From Candidatus Hemicellulosilyticus sp. P3 (GTDB lineage Bacteria; Bacteroidota; Bacteroidia; Bacteroidales; P3): a stretch of 64,000 nucleotides of DNA. A program made the position numbers and the translations under genes. The notes beneath the pieces were generated by a model. That model had not been told where the DNA came from. It saw nothing but the letters and a program-made list of their open reading frames with translations, and did no database searches. The stretch lies in NCBI GenBank assembly GCA_001543385.1, contig LPNH01000014.1, positions 93,621 through 157,620 on the forward strand. Reading direction: 5' to 3'. This document shows positions 1 to 10,400 of the stretch, piece by piece (within the stretch, counting starts at the first letter, position 1; each line of letters opens with the position of its first letter).

Positions 1-1
1 C

Positions 2-1243
2 CGGCGCATGGAGCGCTACCGTGCCGACGACTGGGGCAACGGTTATCTGCTGGTGGTCTATAACAAGAACACCGACGCTTATGAGACGTCTGTGGCCGGC
101 ATGCCGCAGACCAAGGCTGTGGCTCCTTTCAAACCTTCTATCGATGAGACCAAGATTGACATCCAGTGGCTCCCTTACACCGATGAGTGGGGAAACCGCT
201 TCCCCGACGGCGAGGGGTATGACCTCATCTATCCCGAGGTCATCATCCCGCAAGATGCTTTCTACGCCCCTTTCTCGTCCGGAACCTCGTACAGCGACCT
301 GGCGTTCCGTCTGGAGACGACCATCGGCATCTATGGCACCGGCCTGCTCGACGCAATCCCGGACGACTCGCTGAAGGCACAATATCAGCGCGAATATGAC
401 GCCGGAGCCAACCTCAATCCCGCCATCTGGGGCGGCAGCGACTGGGCGTCGCTGTACGGCAGCACCTCGCACCCCAAGCGTTTCACCTATGCCCTCAGCC
501 GCGGCCCGCTGCAGGATGCCGCCGGAGCCAACGCTATCTGGAATATCCCCAATGTGACGCGCAGCGACCGGCGCAGCCACTACCTCAGCCTCAACAAGAG
601 CATCTATGCCACCGCAGCGTCGCAGGACCCTGACGTGCAGGCTGACTTCTACCGATATTTCCCCGAATGGAACAAGACGGGCAACCCGCAGACGGATATC
701 TATAATTATCTGATGTGTGACACGCTGCCCATCGAGATGAGCGACCAGGATTATGTGAACTTTATGGTCTGGCACCGCGGATTGGCTGTGCCGGCCGCCC
801 GCGACCTTGACGACGCCACGGTGCAGCGCGGACGCACCCTGTTCCGCGAAATCGGCTGCGCCACCTGCCACCGCCCCAGCTGGACCACCGGCGCCGACAA
901 TTTCACGGACCCGAACGGATTCTTCCGCGACGGCGACAGCCGCCTGCCACGCTACCCCTACCAGAAGATTTGGCCGTATAGCGACATGGTGCAGCACCGT
1001 CTCTTTATGAAGAATGACATCCGCACGGGCTGGTGCCGCACCACTCCGCTGTGGGGCCGCGGCCTGGCACCGATATGCTCCGGCCACGCAGACCGGCTGC
1101 ACGACTGCCGCGCCCGCAATGTCATCGAGGCCATCATGTGGCACGGTTCAGCGCAAAGCGACGCCCGCAGAAGTGTGGAGAAATTCCGCCAGCTGAGCAA
1201 AGCCGACCGCGATGCGGTGGTGAAATTCATCAACGCCATTTAA
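2..1243 (+). CDS. Di-haem oxidoreductase (DHOR/DUF1111 family), 5' end missing
   Basis: The frame is open from the first bases, so the amino terminus (signal peptide and probably the first haem site) lies outside the window. One haem-binding CxxCH is visible, GCATCHRP, at about residue 285 of the visible part. The end, with a conserved run of the type RNVIEAIMWHGSAQSDAR and a final helix of the FINAI type, matches the carboxy terminus of di-haem oxidoreductases (PF06537), periplasmic c-type cytochromes related to cytochrome c peroxidases. The substrate is unknown. The next gene encodes a cytochrome c haem-attachment protein, which fits a c-type cytochrome needing covalent haem. A strong terminator follows, so the two genes are separate units. 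Confidence 0.8.
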   Translation, partial: RRMERYRADDWGNGYLLVVYNKNTDAYETSVAGMPQTKAVAPFKPSIDETKIDIQWLPYTDEWGNRFPDGEGYDLIYPEVIIPQDAFYAPFSSGTSYSDLAFRLETTIGIYGTGLLDAIPDDSLKAQYQREYDAGANLNPAIWGGSDWASLYGSTSHPKRFTYALSRGPLQDAAGANAIWNIPNVTRSDRRSHYLSLNKSIYATAASQDPDVQADFYRYFPEWNKTGNPQTDIYNYLMCDTLPIEMSDQDYVNFMVWHRGLAVPAARDLDDATVQRGRTLFREIGCATCHRPSWTTGADNFTDPNGFFRDGDSRLPRYPYQKIWPYSDMVQHRLFMKNDIRTGWCRTTPLWGRGLAPICSGHADRLHDCRARNVIEAIMWHGSAQSDARRSVEKFRQLSKADRDAVVKFINAI

Positions 1244-1257
1244 CGGAACGTGAGATT

Positions 1258-1298
1258 TTAAAGTCCTTAAGGTCTTTCATGACCTTAAGGACTTTTTT
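1258..1298 (+). terminator. Rho-independent terminator
   Basis: A perfect 15-bp stem (AAAGTCCTTAAGGTC, 6-base loop, GACCTTAAGGACTTT) is followed directly by a run of T. It lies 15 bases after the stop of the di-haem oxidoreductase gene. Confidence 0.9.
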
Positions 1299-1394
1299 AA
1301 CCCGAAGCGGTCATCAGGATTTATGCCGGAACAGCGGTTGTTTCGAGCAGATATGGCATGAATAGACCTATAAAAGGGGCATTATAACGAATAG

Positions 1395-1410
1395 TCGGTC
1401 TAATGACCGA
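1395..1410. promoter_or_regulatory. Short dyad upstream of the ccsA-like gene
   Basis: TCGGTC-TAAT-GACCGA is a 6-bp dyad ending 28 bases before the start codon of the cytochrome c assembly gene. It could be an operator or a leader hairpin. No known regulator site is recognised, and chance is possible for a dyad this short. Confidence 0.3.
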
Positions 1411-1438
1411 TTTGGGTTTAATTATAGCGAGTTGAAAA

Positions 1439-3574
1439 ATGAGAACAGCAAGAGTTATACTGACCGCAGCGCTGATGACGGCACTTGCCGCAGGCACGGT
1501 CTTTGAGAAGTATCACGGCAGCGAATGGGCGTCGGACCATTTCTACACCAGCTGGTGGTTTGTCGCACTGCTGGCGCTGGTGGCCTGCGGCGCCATTGTC
1601 AGCATCGTGCAGGGCCGGATGTGGAAACGCCCGGCGACGTTGCTCATCCACCTCTCGGTGCCCGTTATCCTGCTGGGCGGCGCCCTCACTACCTGGGTGG
1701 GCGAACACGGCACGATGACTTTGCACCCCGGCGAGCCCGCCACACAGTTTGAATGCAAGGACAAGACGGTGCGGCAGCTGCCGTTCGCTGTCACCCTGCA
1801 ACAGTTCGAGGTGGTGCCCTATGCCGGCACCCACACCCCGATGGACTTTGTGAGCCACATCACCGCCGACGGCGAGGCTTTCGACATCTCGATGAACCAC
1901 ATCTACCGCCGCGACAGCTACCGCTTCTACCAACAGGACTATGACGAGGCGGGCAACTCTGTCCTCGCGGTGGCCCACGACCCCTGGGGCATCGCCGTGA
2001 CCTATTGCGGCTATGCGCTGCTGCTCATCGGCCTGCTGTGGATGATGCTGTCGCCCCGCGAACGGTTCCGCAAACTGATGAAAGGCAGCGCCGCGACCGC
2101 CGTGCTGCTGCTCTTGCTGGCAGCGCCCGCCCGTGCCATGGCGACGCCACGCACACTGCCCGCCGCCTCGGCACGGGAGATGGGCGAGATGTACGTCCTC
2201 TACAAAGGACGTGTCTGCCCGGTGCAGACTTTTGCCAAGGACTTCACCACCAAACTCACAGGCAAGGCCTCATGGAGAGGCTACAGTTCCGAACAGGTGC
2301 TGGCGGGATTCATCTTCTACCCCTCAGACTGGTGCAGCGAACCCCTCATCAAGGTGAAGGGCGACGCATGGAAGGCAGACTACGGCATCGACGGCCGGCG
2401 CGCCAGCTATATGCAGCTGCTGCGCCTCGAAGGGGAGAACTTCACCCCCGCCACAGAAAAAAGCCTGCGGGAGGCATCTGAAAAATATAACCTCGTCAAG
2501 GCACTGGTGGCCGGCAAATCGCTCAAGCTGTTTCCGGTCGCGGACAGCACCGGCCACATCGGCTGGTATGGACAGAACGACGAGTTGCCGCTGACCGTCA
2601 GCGATGACGAATATCTCTTCATCCGCAAACAGCTCAGCTACTGTCAGGAACTGGTTGTCAAAGGCGACTACCAGACGCTGGGGCTGGTCTTTGCCAAGAC
2701 ACGAGCCTACCAGGAACGGCAGGCCGCCGGGGCGTTGCCTCCGGCAGGCCGCATCAGCGCCGAACGGCTCTACAACAACCTCACCACAGGCCGATGGGTG
2801 GCCATGCTCAGCATCACGCTGGGCCTGCTGTATTTCGCCTATAACCTCGTCCTGACGGGACGGCGGCGGCCCATGCCCAAGGCGCTGCGCAGGGTCGGCA
2901 TCCTGTGGGTGACGGCGCTGAGCCTCTTCCTGACGCTCATCTTCGTGCTGCGGTGGGTGGCGGGAGGCCATGTGCCCATGGCGGGCGGATTCGACAGCAT
3001 GAACCTCATGGCCATCGCCATCGGCGTGGTCGCCCTGTGCATGAACCGCCGCTACTCCATCGCCATCCCGGCCGGCATGCTCACCATGGGGTTCTGCCTG
3101 CTGGTGGCCATGATGAGCGGCAGCAACCCGCCGGTGACCAACCTGATGCCGGTGCTCAACTCACCGCTGCTCACACTGCACGTCACTGTCATCATGTTCT
3201 CCTACGCCCTGTTCTTCTTCATCATGACGGGCGGCATCGCCGGCCTGATTATGAACCGACGGACCGACATTGCCGACGGCTTCCGTCGCGTCAACCTGAT
3301 GCTGCTCTACCCTGCCGTCTTCCTGCTGGCGCTGGGCATCGTCATCGGCGCCGTGTGGGCCAACATCTCGTGGGGCAGCTATTGGTCGTGGGACCCTAAA
3401 GAGGTGTGGGCGCTCATCACGCTCATCATCTACGCCATACCGATGCACGCTTCGCTGCACGTCAACCAATCGCCACGCCGCTTCCATCTTTACTGTACGC
3501 TGGCTTTCCTCAGCGTCGTCATCACCTACTTCGGGGTCAACCTTATCCTGGGCGGCATACACGCCTACAACTAA
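1439..3574 (+). CDS. ccsA: Fused CcsB(ResB)/CcsA cytochrome c assembly protein
   Basis: This 711-residue membrane protein joins a ResB-like half to a CcsA/CcmF-like half, the system II haem export and ligation machine that attaches haem to CxxCH sites outside the cytoplasmic membrane. The first 100 residues carry three hydrophobic segments and the ResB-type YTSWWF signature near residue 37. A further membrane segment near residue 190 and a long periplasmic part (about 215-455) follow. The last 250 residues hold several membrane helices and the haem-handling WWD motif WGSYWSWDPKEVWAL near residue 645. Fused CcsBA proteins of this size are common in Bacteroidetes and epsilonproteobacteria. The ribosome-binding site is weak, as is usual in this phylum. 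A likely client, the di-haem oxidoreductase, is encoded directly upstream. Confidence 0.9.
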   Translation: MRTARVILTAALMTALAAGTVFEKYHGSEWASDHFYTSWWFVALLALVACGAIVSIVQGRMWKRPATLLIHLSVPVILLGGALTTWVGEHGTMTLHPGEPATQFECKDKTVRQLPFAVTLQQFEVVPYAGTHTPMDFVSHITADGEAFDISMNHIYRRDSYRFYQQDYDEAGNSVLAVAHDPWGIAVTYCGYALLLIGLLWMMLSPRERFRKLMKGSAATAVLLLLLAAPARAMATPRTLPAASAREMGEMYVLYKGRVCPVQTFAKDFTTKLTGKASWRGYSSEQVLAGFIFYPSDWCSEPLIKVKGDAWKADYGIDGRRASYMQLLRLEGENFTPATEKSLREASEKYNLVKALVAGKSLKLFPVADSTGHIGWYGQNDELPLTVSDDEYLFIRKQLSYCQELVVKGDYQTLGLVFAKTRAYQERQAAGALPPAGRISAERLYNNLTTGRWVAMLSITLGLLYFAYNLVLTGRRRPMPKALRRVGILWVTALSLFLTLIFVLRWVAGGHVPMAGGFDSMNLMAIAIGVVALCMNRRYSIAIPAGMLTMGFCLLVAMMSGSNPPVTNLMPVLNSPLLTLHVTVIMFSYALFFFIMTGGIAGLIMNRRTDIADGFRRVNLMLLYPAVFLLALGIVIGAVWANISWGSYWSWDPKEVWALITLIIYAIPMHASLHVNQSPRRFHLYCTLAFLSVVITYFGVNLILGGIHAYN

Positions 3575-3608
3575 CCGGAACGCGGCAGCGAAGACCCCTT
3601 CCCTAAAC

Positions 3609-3650
3609 GCAGTCCCGAAGGAGCGGCAAATGCCGCTCCTTCGGGACTGC
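3609..3650. terminator. Perfect 20-bp hairpin after ccsA
   Basis: GCAGTCCCGAAGGAGCGGCA and its exact complement are separated by two bases. The hairpin begins 34 bases after the ccsA-like stop and probably terminates transcription or protects the 3' end. There is no adjacent T-run, so it is not a textbook intrinsic terminator. Confidence 0.6.
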
Positions 3651-3731
3651 ACCTTAAAAAAACAGGCACCGGAAGGTAGGAAATCTCTATCGCGCCAGTT
3701 GATATATTTTGTTCCGCCACCAGTTTTCTCA

Positions 3732-4100
3732 TTAATGGCAGATATGACAGATAGAAACATCTGTCTTTACAATTTTCCCGTCAAGGGCATTCTCCCATGA
3801 GGCAAGCCCCATGTGCTCCTGCTCTGCATCAGCCCTTTCCACTATTAACTCTGGGCAGTCCGTCCATGCACGGCGTAGTGCATCTTGTTCTGCATCATCT
3901 TAAAGGATACCCCACGCTTATAACGGCATCAAGGTTGTAGAACTGCAAGGTTCTGTTGACCATTCTGTCCCCTTCTTGACGAACTACCGAGATTTTCTCG
4001 GCAGTTGCTCCTTCTTGCAGTTCACCGCTTTCATAAATATTCTTTAGGTGAAGCCCACTGTTGTCTGACGAACAGTCAAATAGCATACCCATTGCTTTCC
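3732..4100 (-). pseudogene. RhuM-family gene remnant
   Basis: Conceptual translation on the minus strand gives pieces that match the order of RhuM (virulence protein, PF13310) proteins but in different frames. First comes an amino-terminal piece (MGMLFDCSSDNSGLHLKNIY, then FYNLDAVISVGY). After a jump of what should be over 100 residues comes MQNKMHYAVHGRTA, and then, one frame away, ELIVERADAEQEHMGLASW and KIVKTDVSI, where similarity stops. The gene has therefore lost its middle and end and carries at least one frameshift. RhuM genes are frequent in mobile islands and next to restriction or defence genes; their biochemical role is unclear. The family assignment comes from memory of the family pattern, without a search. 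Confidence 0.65.
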
Positions 4101-4223
4101 GAGTTCCATCTTCCCACCCGGGAATTCCCACCAGTCTTTCCATTCACCATCCCCCCGCTGCGTAGCGAAGATATGCCCTTTGTCATCATGGATGATGGCT
4201 GCTACTACCTCTATTTGTTTCAT
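4098..4223 (-). pseudogene. Truncated Nudix (MutT-like) hydrolase, 5' fragment
   Basis: An ATG three bases after the stop of the large helicase gene opens a frame reading MKQIEVVAAIIHDDKGHIF, then GEWKDWWEFPGGKME. This is the typical start of small Nudix (d)NTP pyrophosphohydrolases up to the first Gly-Gly of the Nudix box. The rest of the Nudix box is missing. The sequence passes instead, one base out of frame, into the RhuM remnant near 4100. The tight spacing suggests the intact ancestor was the third gene of the helicase operon. The fragment lacks the metal-binding REx2EE part and cannot be active. Confidence 0.7.
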
Positions 4224-4226
4224 ATC

Positions 4227-7200
4227 TTATGCGATTTCTTTTATCCTTGCAAAATGCATCACACTTCCTGGAATCGGTTCTACCATATTCCAGCGAATCC
4301 GCATCTGCATACGTGTACCTAAATTCTTATACTCCCACGAACTTAACGTGACGCGGCCTAAATAGACATAGCCCAAGGTGCGTGATTTGTCCTCCACGAA
4401 GTTTTTCTGTTCGCGGACAAATAGCAACATCGTCTGTGCCTGTTTGATATACGCCTGTCCTTCCTTGGATTCTGGCTTCACGCGATTCTGTGCATCCCAT
4501 TGGAATAGATACGGTGAAAGGGCCTTATCATCATAGTCTGTTGTAGAACCCTCTTCACGATTCTTGATAATGTCCACAAACATCGCTTCTACACGCAGGC
4601 CTTTGTTTCGCTCCACGCCTTCTCGTGCCGATGATTTGCGTGTCAGCGTTGACGTACCTATGGCTACTTGTATCTGCGCCTTTGTATATACACCATGTAA
4701 CTTCAACGGGAAGTCTGGCAACAGGGAATTATCAGCCTTTTCGTATGCCTTGTTTTCCTGAAGCAATAAGGGTAGCACCTCCTTCAGTTCTGCACAAAAG
4801 ATGGTATCATTCGACAATTCGTCAACCATTTGCTGAAGGCTACCAAATCGGCCGGCATTTTCAAACATATCATAATAGAACATCAACAATCGTTTTTGGT
4901 CAATGGCACTCATTTCGTTCACCTTCACATTAAATGACTGCCCAGCCAACCTCTCAACGAAACTCAGATATGAATATGCGTCTGTAGCTAACCATTTGCG
5001 GAACACAGCACGACTCAACTCATCGTTGTATGCGGATTGATTCTCCCTTAGACCTGCCTCAAAGAGCAGTTGATTCCAGGTCCTGCCTTTATATAGCTTA
5101 TCCAGTGGCAATTGGTATATCCTGACAAAATTGGCAAGAGTAAGCGGTGCAGAGTGATGCCTTTCGAAGTTCTGCACCAATGCCATGACCTTACGAGCCG
5201 TGAAACGCAGAATGGCTCCTCTGATATTGCTCATAATGTACTCTTTTGCTTTGGGTTCCAGAATAATCCGGCATCCAAGTGGCAGATGAGGACAGTCACG
5301 CTCCATTTCCTCTACTACACTCATCGAGGTTCGACCTAACATCACACGCATACGATCGGCATAATTGAACTCAACCCGGCTATTACCTACGAAGTCCAGA
5401 ATATCCACATGTGTTTTTCCCTCGGCTTTACGCAAACCTCGGCCAAACTGCTGGATAAATACTGTAAGACTCTCCGTAGGACGAAGGAAGAGGATGGTGT
5501 CAATTTCTGGTATATCTACGCCCTCGTTGAACATATCCACGACAAACAGGTAGTTGATGTCCTTTCGCTTCAGCCGGTTGTACAACGCCGTTCGCATCTG
5601 ATCGTTCTCGCTGATCAGCACATCGGCCTTCAGTCCACACAACGTGAATTTCGAAGCCATGTACTTGGCATGTTGTTGGTCTACACAGAAACACAAAGCC
5701 CTGACATCACGGATGTTGGTCAAGTACCGCTGGAGCGCTTGCAGGATGACAGCCGTGCGAGCATCGTTGTAGCTATAGATGCGCGAAAGTTCAGATGCTA
5801 CGTAGTGTCCCTTATCCCATGCGACTTCTGAATAATCTACCGAGTCAGTAATGCCATAGTAGTAGAATGGAGCCAACAATCCCTTGTTCAATGCATCATC
5901 CAGGCGAATCTCGGCAGATATGGTTCCGTCAAAGTCTTGGGTTATATCCTCGCCGTCCATACGTTCTGGCGTAGCCGTCAGGCCTAACAGCACCTTTGGT
6001 GCAAAATAATCGAGAATTTTACGATAAGATGATGCCGCAACGTGGTGAACCTCATCAACGACAATGTAATCGTAGTAGTCGGCTGGTAAATGTAAAGTTT
6101 CTAAGCGATTGTTGAGCGTATCTTTTGAGGCAAACACAAATTCATAGTTGGCCGGTTCTTCGCCACCATACCATTTCTCACCAAAGTTATAATCGGAGAG
6201 CACCTGACGGAATGTGAGAAGGCTTTGACGGAGAATCTCTTCACGATGGGCCACGAATAGCAGGTGAGCACGCTCGTGTTTCTCTGCAAATGCCTTATAA
6301 TCGCTGGCAGCCATGACTGTCTTTCCTGTTCCTGTTGCGGCCACGACCAAGTTGCGCCAATGTCCCCGCACTTCACGCTCGACATGAAGTCGTTCTAAGA
6401 TTTCCTGCTGATAGTCAAAAGGGCGTATCAGCCCTTTGAGATTTGTGAAATCAATCTCGTTGTCAACCTTACCGTTAAGGGCAGTTTTCAGCCGCTCGTT
6501 ATCCTCACCATCCACAAATGTTTCATAGCCTTCGGCCCACCACGAGGCATCGAAAGCGCCCATGATGGTTTTCATCATCTGCGGCTGCTCCATCTGCGTC
6601 ACCTTCACGTTCCATTCAGCGCCTGTATCAAGAGCTTGCTCTGAGATATTCGACGAACCTATATATGCTGTGTTGAAACCCGTGTTACGCAGGAAAATGT
6701 ATGCTTTTGCATGCAGACGCTCGGAGGTAGTGTCGTAGGTAATCTTGATTTCTGTGTTCCTTAAAGACGCTAACTGAGTAACAGCCTCGTAATCTGTGGC
6801 TTGCATATATGTGGTGGTGATTACCTTCAGTTGTCCACCTCTATGGGTGAACTCTTTCAACTGGGGCAATATAAGAGCGAGGCCACGTTTTTTGATGAAC
6901 GACACCATTAGTCTGATTTCATCTGCCGAGGCTATTTCCTTTTGCAGCTCGGTGTACATCTTCATTCCCTTGCCCGTGAACAAAAACCCATTTACCAGGC
7001 CTTTTAAGGGCATCATCTCCTTCAGCCGTTTTGCCAGATCGGGATAATCAGCCTGTGTCTTATCGATAACTGCTGTCAGAATTTTAGCTTGGGCGGACAC
7101 CAAATTGCCCGAATCCAAATGAAACTCATTGACCAATTTCCTGATGATGGCATTAGCTAAGTCCAGGCCCTTCTTAACGGAATGCTCTGTCTGCTCCTCT

Positions 7201-7394
7201 TCCTCGCCATCATCCGCATCAATCACATCCGAAAGAACCTGTTCAAAGATACTTGTCAAGTACATTGATAGCAGTTTCGCAACCTCATCTTTCTTGATAA
7301 CCCGCTCTCCAACATAAAATCGATTCTGGTCAATCGAAGAGATTTTCTCTTCAAACAACTGATTGATTATTTGTTCGTATATTCCTGTCTTCAT
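4227..7394 (-). CDS. PLD-like nuclease / DEAD-type helicase / DUF3427 fusion protein
   Basis: A protein of about 1,055 residues. After an amino-terminal region of about 150 residues comes a phospholipase D-like domain with an HxK...GSSN signature (LHAKAYIF, then YIGSSNISEQAL) near residues 228-255, as in PLD-type nucleases. A superfamily 2 helicase core follows: Walker A ATGTGKTVMAA near 360, DEVH box near 448, LTATPERM near 475, and motif VI QFGRGLRK near 650. The remaining third matches the DUF3427 carboxy-terminal region. I place the start at the ATG at 7394, 12 bases after the upstream stop; a TTG two codons earlier is possible. Co-transcription with the RecQ-type gene is very likely. Such proteins are annotated as helicases of unknown role; DNA cleavage or remodelling in defence or repair is an inference. 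Confidence 0.85.
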   Translation of the reverse strand: MKTGIYEQIINQLFEEKISSIDQNRFYVGERVIKKDEVAKLLSMYLTSIFEQVLSDVIDADDGEEEEQTEHSVKKGLDLANAIIRKLVNEFHLDSGNLVSAQAKILTAVIDKTQADYPDLAKRLKEMMPLKGLVNGFLFTGKGMKMYTELQKEIASADEIRLMVSFIKKRGLALILPQLKEFTHRGGQLKVITTTYMQATDYEAVTQLASLRNTEIKITYDTTSERLHAKAYIFLRNTGFNTAYIGSSNISEQALDTGAEWNVKVTQMEQPQMMKTIMGAFDASWWAEGYETFVDGEDNERLKTALNGKVDNEIDFTNLKGLIRPFDYQQEILERLHVEREVRGHWRNLVVAATGTGKTVMAASDYKAFAEKHERAHLLFVAHREEILRQSLLTFRQVLSDYNFGEKWYGGEEPANYEFVFASKDTLNNRLETLHLPADYYDYIVVDEVHHVAASSYRKILDYFAPKVLLGLTATPERMDGEDITQDFDGTISAEIRLDDALNKGLLAPFYYYGITDSVDYSEVAWDKGHYVASELSRIYSYNDARTAVILQALQRYLTNIRDVRALCFCVDQQHAKYMASKFTLCGLKADVLISENDQMRTALYNRLKRKDINYLFVVDMFNEGVDIPEIDTILFLRPTESLTVFIQQFGRGLRKAEGKTHVDILDFVGNSRVEFNYADRMRVMLGRTSMSVVEEMERDCPHLPLGCRIILEPKAKEYIMSNIRGAILRFTARKVMALVQNFERHHSAPLTLANFVRIYQLPLDKLYKGRTWNQLLFEAGLRENQSAYNDELSRAVFRKWLATDAYSYLSFVERLAGQSFNVKVNEMSAIDQKRLLMFYYDMFENAGRFGSLQQMVDELSNDTIFCAELKEVLPLLLQENKAYEKADNSLLPDFPLKLHGVYTKAQIQVAIGTSTLTRKSSAREGVERNKGLRVEAMFVDIIKNREEGSTTDYDDKALSPYLFQWDAQNRVKPESKEGQAYIKQAQTMLLFVREQKNFVEDKSRTLGYVYLGRVTLSSWEYKNLGTRMQMRIRWNMVEPIPGSVMHFARIKEIA

Positions 7395-7406
7395 ATGCAA
7401 AAAACA

Positions 7407-10400
7407 TTAGCGGTTATCACCTTCCACCTTTGACAAATCAATATTAGCCAAGCAGACAGCGTACTCTATTTGAGAGTTCATAGGCCTCCAAGCCAATGTA
7501 AAACTAACCTTCGCACCCGCAACAGCATAGCCCTTGTCGGTCCACGCCTTCAATTTTTCCTTCCCTGCTGCTGACAATGCTGCAATGCTGACATCTTGTT
7601 TATTGAGTAAATAGCCGTCTTGATAATGCAAACTGTCACCGCTCCTGAGCTGTAGTACAATCTTCTTGCGGACTTTGAAGAAATCAAGGATGACATCATG
7701 CATGTTCAAGGCGATTGAAATGGCAGCATAGTCAGCAGGCGGTTCTGTGACGAGATAGAGATTCTTCTTGGCGCGTGTCAATCCTACGTAATAGGCCCGC
7801 ATATCGTTTATGTCCCGACCATCGGGAACGGGTGATAGCAGATAGACCGTATCAAACTCACGGCCTTTAGCTTTATGTATAGTGCTAACAAACACCGAGT
7901 GTTCGTCAGCTGCGATAAAATCTTCAATATTCGACTCAAAAATGTATTCACGCAGGTCGCTATGATAATAGGCATGGTGTGTGACTTCAAAGTCGGCAAA
8001 AAAATGCTTCATGATACTCAAGCACGTGCTTGTGGCGTATGCTTCAAGTGTGCGTTGCTTAGCCTCTTGCCATCGTTCGGTGGAAATGATGGCTTCCTCT
8101 TTGTTCCCGAGTTGCTTAAGGAAATATCTTACTTCTGCCAGATTGCCGAAGCGGAAACCGCCCATTGATTGGGCAACTGTAGCATGCAGTCCACGACGCT
8201 CCAATTCGTAAGCAAACTGCATGGTCTCTTCGTTGGTGCGGGTCAAGATGGCTGTACTACCTTGGGTACTTATCTCTGCATCAATGAGTGATTTCAATGT
8301 AACGACCTTACCTTCCTCGCCTATGGCAGATTGGAGAGACGTATGTTTCAAACGACCGGGTATGCGTTGTACAAAACGGTTGGCGCACCTCACGACGGCA
8401 TGATCAGAACGATAGTTGTCGGTCATCTCATACAACTTGGCACCCTCTTCGCTGACAAGCGACTGCATGTAACGGGAGTCGGAACCACGGAAAGCATAGA
8501 TGTTCTGGTCGTCGTCGCCCACAGCGATGACACGCATCTCCTCGTTTTGTCGCATCAGGGCCTGCACCAATCGAAAGTCATCTTTCCCCATATCCTGTGC
8601 TTCGTCGATGACCAATACGCTCTTGGCTATCTTCGATGGTTCCACCTCGCCACGTTCTATCATTTCCGCCGCACGCTGCACCACGTCTTTTGCTTCGTCC
8701 AAACTTCCTTGTTTGCCAATGAGGTCGAAACTATAGGAATGGAATGTCTTGATATCTACATAATGAGCAGCATTGCCCACCAGGTCGATGAGACGCTTCT
8801 TGAATTCGGTTGCTGCAGCCCGCGAAAAAGTGAGCATCAACAACTGTTCATGCTTAACATCTTCCAACAGCAACAGCGAGGCTAACTTATGCACCAGTAC
8901 CCGCGTCTTACCGCTCCCCGGTCCTGCCGCCACCACGATGTATTTCGAATGATTGTCATCAATAATATCAAGTTGGCGGTGGGATAGTTCGCCAAAGAGT
9001 TGGTTGTATTTGGCAGGTGTGATGTTTTGGTCAATCTGTGCCCGTCGTTCTTCTTTGAAGTAGTCATTGATAAACTTGCGGAAGTCCATCGTGAAGTAGT
9101 CGTTGACGAACTGAAGGGCCGTGTTGTAGTCGCGCACCATCAGATTTGCATATTCTCCAACGATATGTATCTGGCGAATGCGCTGTTTGTAGAACTCATC
9201 CAACAGTCGGTATTGCTCCTTGCCATAACGTGTTCGACGGTCGGCCAAACGTCCTATCTGCATGGTGTTGTAGATGACGATGAATCCACCTTCAATCTTC
9301 ATCAGCTCCATTTTGGTGAGATAGAGCAAGGCTTCTTCGATGTCGGCAATCGTAGGCTTCTCTTTTTCTTGATTTTCAAATATCGTAGCCTGTTTAGTAG
9401 CGATAAACTGTTGCAGCAGTTCCACCTCCGAGAAGTTGACTATTGTCATTTCCTTGCTATTGTCTCGTTTGGCACTCAGCGTCTCCACTATATACCGGCA
9501 GATGTCCGTACGCCTTTCAAAACGGGTATTTGCTGCTTCTATAGAGTCTTGTAAACGTACGCTCACACTGCCAATTGATCCGTGCTCCTGCTTGTGGATA
9601 TAGCCTTTCAGCGATAGGAAATGAAGCAGCATCCTCAGGCGCTTGACATTCGAATAGGTCAAATTTGCCTTCTGCGCTTCTTCATTCAACTCCTTATAGT
9701 TGATTCTATGCGACTGTTGCCCGATTCGCCGCAATAGGTATTGCTCCAGTTTCAGTACGATGTCAAGATTACGCAAAGAGGTGCCTTTGCTGACCCAGGC
9801 CTGCATGTCATGACTGTCGGACAGCAGTCCGTCCTGTCGCATCAGGTTGATATTCCTGATGACGTTCGCCTTGCTCATGCCAAGAATATCTGCCAGATAG
9901 TCCACTCGGCTTTCTGCTTCCGCTCCACGTCCTTCCGCTGTGGCACGTGCACTGATGAGCGACTTGATGATGCGGGCAGCCTCCTCACGCGACTGTTCGT
10001 CGAAGAGTGGCGAGACGGTCAATTTCCGTCGGGCCTCATCCATATTCTTCACCGTTATGCCAGTTGCAAAGATGTGTGGCGAGTTGCTCCCTCGCTGAAT
10101 AAATCCTGCATCTTCAAGTGCAGCAATGGCGGCCTTCACACGTGTTTCGATATCGTCTATCTCGTCTCCCCATCCAGCTTGTCTAGCAATGTCCAATGGC
10201 GAGCAACTCACTTTGTCACGCTTGGCCGTCAGGTCTTTAATGGCTTTCCACACCTGTTGGATCTCGCTAATGCTGAGTTTGGTCTGGTTGAGCAGGATGA
10301 AGTGTTTGTCCAGGTCGCTATCGGCATAGAGCACATAACATTCGGCCCGCATCTGCGGGTCACGTCCTGCACGCCCGGCCTCCTGCACATAATTCTCCAA

